From positions 34,046,706-34,110,705 of the forward strand of contig JAQFVV010000002.1 of the NCBI GenBank assembly GCA_028023455.1: DNA of 64,000 nt, in the 5' to 3' direction. A program made the translations under genes and the position numbers. Source of the DNA: Epiperipatus broadwayi (taxonomy: Eukaryota > Onychophora > Udeonychophora > Euonychophora > Peripatidae). The notes below the pieces were generated by a model, which was not told the DNA's origin, did not search any database, and worked only from the letters and a program-made list of their open reading frames with translations. Position 1 is the stretch's first letter. The number at the start of each line of letters is the position of its first letter. Positions 54,150-64,000 of the stretch are shown here, piece after piece.

Positions 54150-57100
54150 GATTTATAAATAATTTTCTAAAGTTTTAAACTGATAATGTAACACTTAAAC
54201 ACTATCTAATTATTATTTAAAACTAATTATTATATTTAAATCAATTTAAACACTTTTAAAATAATTTTCAAAACAATATTTAATAAAATTATTCACTACT
54301 TATTTTTATTATGATGTTTAATAAATTCTATCCATTTCTACTATAATATTATTTAAATACTTTAAAATATTGGTATTAATTGAAACAAGTGCTTGTATAA
54401 AAATATTCCAGACAATTACGTAATCGTTTCCGGTGTTTTGTCTATTTTTGTCTGTCTTAATAAATTTACTGCACTTATATTATATAAAATTTTTATATAA
54501 AATTTTGAAGAAATAATTTAGAAAAAATATAGAAATAAATACAATTCTCAACATCATAATATTTACTATTCAAATACATTACACTAATTTTTATTATTTA
54601 ATATAGTTTATAAATTTAAATACTATATAATATTAATTTATTCTAAGTTTTAAAGTTATTAAAATTGACTTATTAAATACATTTTTATTACTGATAGCTG
54701 TGTTATTTTAATATGGCCAGCTTTTACAACCATATGAGCAATTCTTTACTCTTTATTTAACTAATTTTTTAAATGATTTTACGTATCAGGTATTTGCTTT
54801 AGCTTTAAATTGCACTTTACAGACTCTATAAATTTAATATATTCAATACATCAATAAATATATTCTCAAATTTAAAATTTTTTTAGTAATTGACCATTAT
54901 AACTATTTCTTGACCTATAGAAAAGGGTACAATATATATAATACTTTAAAATTTGCTTACTAGAAATACAAAAATAATGCAAGATTTCAATCTCAAAACA
55001 TGGACATTTTATATTATTTTTCCAATGATAAAATATTAATGTCACCAAACTGGATACTGTAACTATCAACATACTCAATTTCACAACACTTTTATTATAA
55101 AAAGTCACCATTTCATTGGTGAGAATTCCCAAATACATCAGTGTCCCAAAACAAAATGTTTCATTTTAAACTTTTAAAATAAATATTTTAAAATAAAATA
55201 TTGACATAATGAACTTACAATTTTAAAAATCATAGCTTAAATAAAAATAAATGAATACTTTTATGCACTTATTTATTTAACATAACATATATATTTTAAT
55301 TATCTATTGAAAATAATTATTAAAAAATAATAATGTACAGTCTAAAACTATTTAAATAGAGGGATTTGAACTTAGGATTTTCAGTGGATGATAAATATAG
55401 ACTGAAAATCCTAAGCTCAAATCTCTTTATTTACTATAGTAAAACTCAGTACACTGAATGAATAGGCTAACTAAAATTATTTAACTGAGCTAACAAGAAC
55501 ACACATACAACCACACACACACATGATACATTAATTTACTATTTGTTTATCTATGTTTGTGTACTGATGTCTAAATGCATGCAATAACATAAGATATGAA
55601 TAAATAAAGTATGAATAAAATGAATCTTTTGACATGTATTTTAATTTATACAATCTTTGTACATCAAAATATTAACTTATTTATAATAGAAGATCTATTA
55701 TATTGCTTATTTTAAAAAATATATTGAAATTATAAAAAAAAATCATGAATATCATCATTTTATATTCCACTATATTTTTAACATCTTTGTATAAACAATA
55801 TATATCACTTGATTGTTTCAAAACAATTGACAACAGATTAATTAATGAACAAAAATTTTTTAGGAATACAATAATTCCAACTTTTGAATCTAACCAAAAT
55901 AGGTACAATATATATTACAGGGCTCAACCCCCTATTCCTTTGACACTATCGAAATTCTGTCACTCTTTCTTCCCAATATCTAAAATAGAACAAAATGTTG
56001 ATTAGAATTTTATTCTCTTTTCTAACATATATTTAGCATGCACATACTATATCTTATTCTTTTATTAAGTGGAACAGGCCAAATTTATTGTTAAATAATT
56101 ATTAATAATTTTTTACTACAAATATTATGTTTCTGCTTAAAAGTTTTATTTTACCCATGCTTAATTCTAAAATCTTATATATCAGAATCTTATAAAAGAG
56201 TTTCCATAAATGTTCATAATAAAGTATTGTTGGTCTGAGGAGAAATTTGAGTTCTATTTATCCTACATTAAATAATTCACTAGGTAGTTCATAAAGCACA
56301 ACTGTTTTTCTTTAACATATATTTAATTGTGTCAGAGCAAATTTATTGTTAAATAAATAATTATTAATATTTTTTGAAAATAAAATATTTTTTTTTTACC
56401 ACAGATGCTCTTTTCTGTCAAGTTTTTAACATCAGTTTGTTCTTTTTTTAGATGAATGGTTATTTTAGTTGCTTAGTAACAATTTAAATCTTGGGATTTT
56501 TAGCAAATTACATAATTTGGTATTACTTTTATTCACTTATCATTATATATATATATAGTAACAAAAAGAAAGATGCAATTATCAACAGATCAAGCCAAAT
56601 AATAGTAAATAATGAAGTTATTTATAACTGCAAGCAAATACTATTTATAAAATCTGATGTTAATCATCAATATCAAGAAAATACAAATGATTGCTTCATG
56701 CTATATAAAACTAAGTATATATTAGATGCTATATATAATGCAGTGAACATTAAGATGATCAGCTAAACTGTGATCTATATGTACCAGCGATAAATAAAAT
56801 AATAAGCACTCATCATATTAATAGAATGTAAGTATTTTAAAAATGATTCTTATCAATGTTAGAGTTGGTTTATAATATACCTACCTAATCCTGGTTGCCA
56901 AATATGCAGTACTACAAAGAATTATATAGAATTCACTTACATCAATTACATTATATGCACACACATGTATCTAGTCAAATAAAAATAACATAAATGCTTT
57001 TAATTAATTTGCCCTGCCTGTGTTCTATTGAGATATCCAATTTTTTGAATTTTTAATAATTAAAGAAAAATTGGTCTTATTTAGAATCAAACTCACAAAC

Positions 57101-57150
57101 ACACCCTAAGAAAATTGTAAAAAATTAAAACAATTAAAACAATTAAAATT
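54150..57150. other. Gene-free AT-rich stretch
   Basis: Three kilobases of AT-rich sequence. A short inverted repeat (TTTGAACTTAGGATTTTCAG and CTGAAAATCCTAAGCTCAAA) lies at 55366-55423. Open frames at 54872-55138, 55745-56005 and 56491-56766 show no domain. Confidence 0.4.
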
Positions 57151-57154
57151 TTAA

Positions 57155-57330
57155 AAAGTAGAAAAATAACAAAGTAATAATCATTTCATGAAAGCATTTG
57201 AGGTTCAAATAACTAATAAAATTCAAAAAAGCCTCAAATGCTTTTATGAAATAGATTATTACTTTGTTATTTTTCTGCCTCAAATGCTTTTATGAAATGG
57301 ATTATTATTTTGTTATTTTTCTACTTTTTA
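57155..57330. repeat. Fold-back with a duplicated arm
   Basis: AAAATAACAAAGTAATAATC and CATGAAAGCATTTGAGG on the left match CCTCAAATGCTTTTATGAAA and GATTATTACTTTGTTATTTT on the right. The right arm occurs twice in tandem (57228 and 57279). Confidence 0.7.
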
Positions 57331-57334
57331 GTGG

Positions 57335-58140
57335 GTTATTTACATAAAAGCATTACTTTTAAAAAATCTTTTTAATATTCTTTTATTTTTATATATAAAT
57401 AGTAAATTAACCTAGATATATGTATATGAACACACAGATGCATTTATCATATATATTTGTTTCAAATTTATAACATTAAATTACTTCAGCAATATAATTC
57501 TTTCTATGTTTGTATATAAAAAATACAAATGTTTATTATTTAAACATTTGGATTTTTACTTTTCATCAACATAACATAGGCAGTAAAAATGACCATTCTG
57601 TTAATCTAATTAAGTGTATACACAAATAAAATTTTGTGGAACAAACTTTAAAAAAAAATTGTACTTATTTCCATTTTTCATTTTTTGGGGGATTTTTATA
57701 GACTTCTTTAGTTTTGGATTCCATAACACAGATTTAAATTTTTTAAATTTTTTTATTAGTATCTTCTATTTAATTTAATTAAAGTTATTTACCTTTTCTT
57801 GTAACACAAGTTAGTATAAGACATTCTTTTTTCTTTTGGGCAATAATTAATTATTTTTCCATCTTTTCTAACACTTGACTTAATCCTTAAATCATATGCA
57901 CATTATATATGTAAATTGATCATCTTTTTACCTGCAATCATTAATTTTTTGTCAAGTACTTTTATATTTACATACAATAGCCTTTATGTATAGATATTAT
58001 GCATATTTAGTGAACATTTCCATCAAGAGCAAAGTTCTTTTATCTGTGCTTTAAATTATGCACATTAGTTTCATACATAGGTATACTTGGTTAATATATA
58101 TAAATGATGAATTTCAACTCATATTTATTATTTATATAAT
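57335..58140. other. Gene-free AT-rich stretch
   Basis: No supported feature. Confidence 0.45.
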
Positions 58141-58171
58141 TTAAATTTTCTATACAGTGTGTGGTAATTGC

Positions 58172-58240
58172 TCATGCAGTGGACATTGAGTCATCATGGC
58201 CCAGATTCCCTGTGCTACTTCTAACTCCACCAGATGGAAT
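58172..58240 (-). CDS. Candidate small terminal exon
   Basis: On the minus strand an acceptor TTGTCTTGCAG (58251-58241) is followed by 22 codons reading IPSGGVRSSTGNLGHDDSMS-TA and a TGA at 58174-58172. The serine- and glycine-rich composition and the GC content are unlike the surroundings. A second frame is also open here, so the phase is uncertain. No family recognised. Confidence 0.27.
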   Translation of the reverse strand: MPSGGVRSSTGNLGHDDSMSTA

Positions 58241-58794
58241 CTGCAAGACAATTGATTTTACTTTACACTATAGATCTTTTAGATAAAATGAGTCAGTACT
58301 TATATCATATACTAAGTTAGGTAAGATGATAAGCTGAAAAATTAAAGTAAATATATTCCCTTATAACTAAAGTCAAAATATCTATAATATAATGGTTATA
58401 TTAAACAACATAGATTCAAAATTAATTTTGTAATTAAATTTTGTTCTTAATCCCCTTTTAAGTGCCATGATATATGGAAATTAACTATATATCTATTAAA
58501 CAATGCCTTTGTAAACATAAAAATAGTATTTTTTTATTATACACAAATTCATATTATTGTTGAATCAAAAATTAAATAACACATTTGAATCAGAAAAACC
58601 TTTTAACTTCATTTTAAATAATTTATTTTAAAATACTAAAAAGTATTATCATCTACTTTTTAAGTCATTCTAGACTTTTTTAAATATATATTTAAGTAAT
58701 ATTTGTCAGTATTCATTTCTGTTTTCTTTATAAACTCTAAATATGTATGTAAAGAGTCCTAATATCATGTTACACATTCACTGTGTTGTGGATC

Positions 58795-58960
58795 CATTTT
58801 GGTTTATGAGAAAAACTTTCTTAGCCTTAGGAATTGTAAGTTAGTAGCAATTGATAATTTCTTGGTAACATCAAAGGTTAACATTTATCTCTATTTCATG
58901 GATACTATTTCCTCATTTCTATTTATTATTACACTAACAATCCATAGAAACATTTGATTC
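58795..58960. repeat. Dispersed repeat R1, copy 2
   Basis: Shares TTTATGAGAAAAACTTTCTTAG, AATTGATAATTTCTTGGTAACATC and CATGGATA with the copy 355 bp downstream and with 21420-21590. Confidence 0.65.
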
Positions 58961-59148
58961 AACATATACAACTCTCTGGAGAAGTTAAAAATATTATTTG
59001 AATAATGTCAAGAAAGATGCTATTCTTTCACATTCTCACACCTACAAAAAATAGCTTTCTGAGCTTAAATCTATATAAGAACTTGTATTTGAAGTAAAAG
59101 ATGACCCCATTTCCTTTAATAAAAGACCCCCAATAAAAGAACTATTAT

Positions 59149-59290
59149 GGGTTTATGAGAAAAACTTGCTTAGTCACAGGAATTGTCAATTTATAGTAAT
59201 TGATAATTTCTTGCTAACATCAAAAGATTAAATTTATTTCTATTTCATGGATATTATCTCTTGATTTCTATTCTTTATTTATATTAAAAT
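59149..59290. repeat. Dispersed repeat R1, copy 3
   Basis: Direct repeat of 58795-58960 at about 85 percent by eye. Just upstream (59101-59145) the plus strand reads DPISFNKRPPIKELL, similar to the 'xxFRRPPNLxDLL' linker found before the endonuclease in several retroelements including PLEs, so R1 may be a decayed retroelement. Confidence 0.55.
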
Positions 59291-59299
59291 TAGTCAACA

Positions 59300-60345
59300 G
59301 ACAATTCCAATATTAATAACAATCAGCAATACATATTGATATTGTTGAATATTATTGATATTAGGATTGTCTATATGTTGATTGATTTTAATGATTACTT
59401 ATAAACATATTTAGCCTTGAACATTATTACATTTATATATGTATATTGCATCCTAACTGGATAATCATTCCTACTATGGTATGATGGATGTAAATAACAA
59501 CAATTAACTTCTAGTTCAACTAAACTAATTTTCTTTTATATAAAATTATTACAATACAAATATTACTCATTTCATGTCTAATATATTTTATCAAGATTAA
59601 CAAATTATTTAATCATAGAATATTAATAATCACGAAAGTTGCTATTTAATTATCCAATAAGGTACCCCTTTTTTAACATTAAGCATATACCAAAAAGTAT
59701 ACCTTCAATGCAATAGGAATATCACCACACACTACTCCCCTAAAATATTAATGATGCTCCCATGACTCGCAATTAGAATAAATTATATTTAACATTAAAA
59801 TTTCCTAACTTAAATTTAATTATAACACAATATCATATTCATTTATTTATTAAAATGGCTGTATTCCATTATTTTATTAATATTCCTAAACTTAATCAAC
59901 ATTTCAGGTAATTATTATTGCTTCTTAAAATAAGTAAATTAATTTACATAAGGAAATGTAAAGAGGGATTTTACTTACATCTCTACACTAAAAAATAATT
60001 AAGAAACAAATATACTAATCAGTCGTTTCAAAATAATTAACTAAATTCTCTTATAAATTAATTAAACACTAAATTAAAATTATTAACTAATACTTATCAC
60101 TATTAACTATCATAACCAAATTTAAAATGATTTCTCATCACCATATATTATAATCCAATCATTTTATTCTTATATGGCATACTAGTTATAGGTCTTCATT
60201 ATGGTCATTGATTAAGATGAAGAAAAACTTGAATTAATTAATATGTTAAGTACAACATCAAATATCTTTAACAATCATAATATTTTTCTTATTTATTATC
60301 TTATTTAGATTATGTGCAATAATACCAAATATCTTTAATTATTAT
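59300..60345. other. Gene-free AT-rich stretch
   Basis: No supported feature. Confidence 0.45.
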
Positions 60346-60352
60346 ATGAAAA

Positions 60353-60640
60353 CAGGCAAAACTCTCCATACAGAAGTGCCACTTAGTGTAAGCCATAGTG
60401 ATCAATGGATGCAGTGCTCTCAGATCCAAGGCTCCCCACTAACAAAGGCCACAAGCTAGAAACTAGTCTGGGGATATTGGATGAGTAGGCACTAGATAGG
60501 AATTTTATGCACAAGCCTTCTGGCATCCATTGATTACTCTGGCTAGCACTGAATGGCACTACTGTATGGAGAGTTTTGCCTGTTTTAATAACAGTTATGA
60601 ATGAGCATAAGAAGTAGTGATCATGTGATATTTGGTAGTT
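60353..60640 (+). repeat. F2 repeat with 57-nt terminal inverted ends
   Basis: CAGGCAAAACTCTCCATACA at the left is mirrored by TGTATGGAGAGTTTTGCCTG at the right (60564-60583). The arms extend to GATCAATGGATGC and GCATCCATTGATTAC. Between them are GTGCTCTCAGATCCAAGG and the ribozyme. A right-flanking GAGCATAAGAAGTAGTGATC segment also belongs to the family. Confidence 0.72.
60433..60474 (+). ncRNA. F2 hammerhead motif, core lost
   Basis: Stem I (TCCCCA/TGGGGA) is perfect, and GAAACTAGTC is intact, but the first core box reads CTAACAA. Inactive. Confidence 0.45.
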
Positions 60641-60902
60641 TAATTATTATATATGCGGTTAGGAAGATGAATAATGACTTTAAAAACAATAAAAAGACTT
60701 TCAACACTTTGTTAATTTTAAAAATAACATTAACATTTTATTATAGCAATAATACAAAATTTAAGAAAAATTTATACAGATTATATTTACTTAAAAAAAT
60801 ATTTAACATATTATACAAAACTTAAAAACTAATATTAACAAAAACAAAATATCATTAAGCATCACATGATCACATTTCCTATACTAGCACATTAATTGTT
60901 GA

Positions 60903-61166
60903 TAAACAGAGCAAAACTCTCCATACAGTATTGCCACCTGTGCTAAACAGAGTAATCAATGGATGCCAGAAGGCTTGTGCATAAAATCCCTATCTAATGC
61001 CTACTCATCCAATATCCCCAGACTAGTTTCTGGCTTGTGGCCTTCGTCTGGGGATATTGGATGAGTAGGCATTAGATAGGAATTTTATGCACAAGCCTTC
61101 TGGCATCCATTGATTACTCTGTTTAGCACAGGTGGCAATACTGTATGGAGAGTTTTGCTCTGTTTA
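60903..61166. repeat. F2 perfect hairpin, 121-nt arms
   Basis: Arms 60903-61023 and 61046-61166 are reverse complements with one visible mismatch (TCCCTATC against TTCCTATC); the loop is 22 nt. Each arm is the F2 segment that lies 3' of the ribozyme cleavage site. The loop is the ribozyme's stem II and GAAA region. Confidence 0.9.
61015..61046 (-). ncRNA. F2 hammerhead, 5' box altered by the palindrome junction
   Basis: Minus strand reads CCCCA, GACGA (in place of CTGATGA), A-GGC-CACAA-GCC-A, GAAACTAGTC, TGGGGA. The 3' two thirds are intact. The 5' box was replaced where the opposite arm begins. Confidence 0.45.
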
Positions 61167-61179
61167 AAAACAAAATACT

Positions 61180-62170
61180 TAAAATGAATCATTTACATTT
61201 CACTTTGAAAATAATTACAACTAGAATATAATATTTTCCATACTTTACTCCATGAATATTAAGATACTCTTTAATATTTCCACAATAAAATATATCAATA
61301 AAATATACAACTTATATTTTATCCCTTTCTAAATATTTCACAAATATATTCGTTATATTATCATTACTTATCTTGAATCTCCCTATAACATTATGATTTA
61401 ATTATAAGTCTACAATTTATTATACTCCTAAGTTTATTATTATTTATAAAATAATATTTAAATATTTATTAAGATATGGCACGTTAATATATTGCTTACA
61501 ATAATATGAATAATTGTCACGGTTTTTTTTGCTTTATCATACCTTTTCTTCATCAAACATCCATTCTGTATTTTGATCTCTAATATTCAATTAAAAACAT
61601 TCATAAAATCTTTATTTTTACATTTTTTTAGCATCCTATTTGTTCCATGTTTAATCCTTCTTAATGGATTTAGCTTATCATCATTTAAAAGTTTAGCGAT
61701 TAGCATTGCTTAAACCTACAATTCCTTAATATGATTTATATATCAGTGCAATTTTTGTGATTAACAGTATGGGATGGATACCTTATAAAACTATAAGAAA
61801 CAATGATATAATGGATTATGTAACTATCCATATATCACAAATATTCTAACTTAATTTACACTTATCATACTTAACACTAAATAACACATCCCTACCACTA
61901 CAGGATTTCACAATAAAACAATTTTCCTGCAGCACTACTTCATATAAAATACCATTGCATAAAAATATTATTCATCAATTCTTAAAATAATATCCAAAAT
62001 TATTCTTAACATTTTCCTACTTTGAACATACTAAGAATATTTAAAAAAACAAAAAAAACAACAAATAGTTTATGATATAATTTATCATAAATATAATGTC
62101 CATTACCTTTAATTTATAGAGATCAATTATACATACACTTATATACTCACATTAAGATTACAATAAATAT
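61180..62170. other. Gene-free AT-rich stretch
   Basis: No supported feature. Confidence 0.45.
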
Positions 62171-62182
62171 ATTCACTCCTAT

Positions 62183-62650
62183 ATCGTATATCTTTATCTG
62201 CCTAATGTGCATAAAAGTTTTTACAATATATTCAATAATAAATGTCATTTATGCTTTCACATACCTCCCAACTCCAACAAACTAATCAATAACACTAAAG
62301 ATAGCCTACCACCCTTGCTAACACGTCAGGTGGTCTATAATATTGCCTGCCCTGAAAAATATTGTAAATCATCATATTATGGTGAGACCAAGGCCTCTCT
62401 GTCCACTAGGCTATCCCAAAACACATATGCCTATAATAAAGCACTGGTGGACACTTCTTATAGTTCAGTTTTTGTACAGCACCACACATCAGCCAGTCAT
62501 GATTGCCAACCTAGAGATCCAGTGGTGGTTTGCAGAGAGTACCATGATCTCAAAAGGAAGATAAAAGAGGCTTAATTTATCGCTAGAGATAGTGACACCA
62601 TAAATAGAAAAGACTCTTGCTACAAAATATCCAGGAAATGGAATATGTAA
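62183..62650 (+). pseudogene. Penelope-like element, near-complete GIY-YIG endonuclease domain
   Basis: The longest PLE endonuclease piece here. The frame reads YLPNVHKSFYN (linker), CHLCFHIPPNSN, then VVYNIACPEKYCKSSYYGE (GIY equivalent VVY at 62330-62338, YYG at 62381, with the CPxxYC cysteines), LSTRLSQ (catalytic Arg kept), AYNKAL and VFVQHHT. It continues with YHDLKRKIKEA, a stop at 62573-62575, then in the same frame FIARDSDTINRKDSC, ISRKWNM and a natural stop at 62648-62650. A single nonsense codon and a His-to-Asn change (SQN) separate it from an open domain. No reverse transcriptase precedes it. Confidence 0.75.
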
Positions 62651-62724
62651 CTATCACATTTGCATAAATTTCCATTGCTCCTAATCAATTTCTTGTCTAT
62701 TTACAAAATGGCTATGAATATGAG

Positions 62725-62824
62725 GGCTTTATATTAAAATAATATATATATATATATATATTTCTTTATTTGTCTTCATATTAAAATAATATATATATAT
62801 ATATATATTTCTTTATTTGTCTTC
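62725..62824. repeat. TA microsatellite in a 46-bp tandem duplication
   Basis: TATTAAAATAA, a TA run and TTTCTTTATTTGTCTTCA occur twice in succession. Confidence 0.8.
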
Positions 62825-62990
62825 AGCTTTGTGTGTTTGTGAGTATTAGCACATTTTATATTTTGCATTTTAGAACAATTAGCCACAAAGTTTAAACTGT
62901 TTGCTCATTCCATATATCTTTATGTAAATACACACATAATAGATTACTAGAATAAAATGGAGGATAGAGACATTTAAAAGAAGAGAATAA

Positions 62991-63030
62991 GATCTGATGA
63001 AGACTGCAAAATACAGTCGAAACTGTAATT
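62991..63030 (+). ncRNA. Hammerhead-like motif downstream of the PLE endonuclease
   Basis: GAT, CTGATGA (62994-63000), A, GACTG-caaaata-CAGTC (63002-63018), GAA, ACTGT, A. Both core boxes are intact and stem II is five perfect pairs. Stem III is minimal (A-T, C-G) and stem I has only about three pairs. It lies about 340 nt after the PLE endonuclease stop, the general position in which PLEs are reported to carry hammerheads. Confidence 0.5.
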
Positions 63031-63049
63031 AATAATAAAAGTTTTTTTG

Positions 63050-64000
63050 CTGAAAAGTGAAAAGTGTAGGAATTTTGAAATTCAATATTATAATAAATGT
63101 TACACATATTTATTTTATCTGATTCTTGGCCTAAATAATTCAATACCAATATCTTATACTAAAGAATAAAATAAAATTACTTTAATCATAATATTTTATG
63201 ATTATTATCAATGACACTCTTGTAGATATAATTTTTTCTTTTTTTTTTTATGTTATAGAATCATAATCAAAAACAAACAAAAAAAAATTGATTTTTCTTT
63301 TTCATGTATATAAAAAATTTTAAAATACTGATATCTAAACATAACAACATATAAACAAATAAATATGAGTACTTAATACTATCTTTAAAACTATTGTTCA
63401 TATACAAAAGTAATAACAAAAGTTTTCTTCAACTCTTTGAACTCAATAAAATCATATTTTCTAGGGGAGTGTCTTGTCGATATGATAACTACAACCAATT
63501 GCTACTTAAAATGAAAGAGATTTTCTTCCTCCCTTTCTCTCTCCTTCGTGCTCTTCTCCATTCTTTAGCATAATTGAAAAACATGAAAAAAAATCTAAAT
63601 AAAAGTTATTTATTAATAACGAGTGGAAATTTTTGTATAAAAGTTCATGCTTCCTTATATTATTGATAAATTCCTGCACATTTTTATTAAATATGTAGTT
63701 TAATGCTTAATAAAGACATTTATGATATTTTTTAAAAAGTGTCCTTTCTTTCAACATACTTTAAAATATTCATTAGTAGAATTATAAAGTTCTAGAGTTC
63801 TCCAAATAATTTATATTTAATAGGTTAATAATTCCAATATCTAGATGATATTAAAGTTAGTAGATAAACTTTTAATAAAAATTAGTCAGCCCTATATCTT
63901 TCTTCTTTTAGGCCATCATCATCCTAATAGGATCATTAATAAATTTATATCTGTAAACATCAATAATTTTACTAAATAAAAGTAATTATTTTTATCATTA
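63050..64000. other. Gene-free AT-rich stretch
   Basis: A few poly-A and poly-T runs. No supported gene. Confidence 0.45.

Noticed and set aside
54872-55138. 88-codon minus-strand frame
   Set aside because: Cysteine-containing and moderately complex, but no motif or neighbour supports it.

Overview
This window is non-coding, AT-rich eukaryotic DNA from an invertebrate animal genome. It has no operons, no bacterial-type genes and no long host open reading frames. It is full of microsatellites, fold-back repeats and dead retroelements: one LINE with apurinic-type endonuclease (EN), pieces of RTE-type reverse transcriptase, and at least six Penelope-like (PLE) GIY-YIG endonuclease fragments. 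I cannot name the species. Molluscs (including cephalopods), flatworms and cnidarians are known to combine PLEs, RTE elements and hammerhead-bearing repeats.

The main result is that several interspersed repeat families carry a hammerhead ribozyme (HHR) motif. Family F1 (about 14 copies) has a canonical CTGANGA core, a GTGCT/AGCAC stem II, GAAA and a very short palindromic stem III (ATACGTAT), inside a 6-bp-or-less stem I (ACCAA/TTGGT). It is followed by a tRNA-like stretch ending in GTTCAAATCC. Family F2 (about 12 copies) has TCCTCA-CTGATGA, a small stem II, GAAACTAGTC and TGGGGA. Its copies show paired base changes in stem II, and one copy also in stem I. F3 (CTGAGGA, GAAACCGGTC) and F4 (CTGAAGA, GATTGC/GCAATC, GAAACTGTC) are further families. 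F2, F3 and F4 occur repeatedly as head-to-head palindromes. One (60903-61166) has 121-nt arms that pivot within 3 nt of the predicted cleavage site. PLEs are known to carry type I hammerheads with short stem III, and an HHR-like motif lies about 340 nt after a PLE endonuclease fragment at 62.2-63.0 kb, so the families are probably PLE-derived or PLE-mobilised non-autonomous elements.

Layout: 0-3 kb, possible host exon and promoter-like sequence; 3-8 kb, F2/F1 repeats, a fold-back and a giant GAA tract; 8-15 kb, mostly featureless AT-rich DNA; 15-18 kb, F1 cluster and a PLE pseudogene; 19.9-24.7 kb, PLE fragments, F3 palindrome, fold-backs and F1; 25.5-31.3 kb, F2 palindrome, a PLE fragment containing a 34-bp minisatellite, a 373-bp tandem duplication and two F1 copies; 31.3-35.4 kb, RTE pseudogene abutting a 3'-truncated LINE (minus strand); 37 kb, F4 palindrome; 39.8-40.2 kb, TATA-containing candidate first exon; 41.7-43.5 kb, F3-like array and PLE fragment; 44.2-47.4 kb, F1 cluster, tRNA-like sequence and RTE tail; 48.7-49.3 kb, F2 pair; 53.3-54.1 kb, a decayed lysine-rich gene with promoter-like sequence; 58-64 kb, candidate small exon, F2 palindrome and PLE plus HHR.

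All ribozyme calls are by reading the sequence. No folding energy, database search or expression evidence was available.
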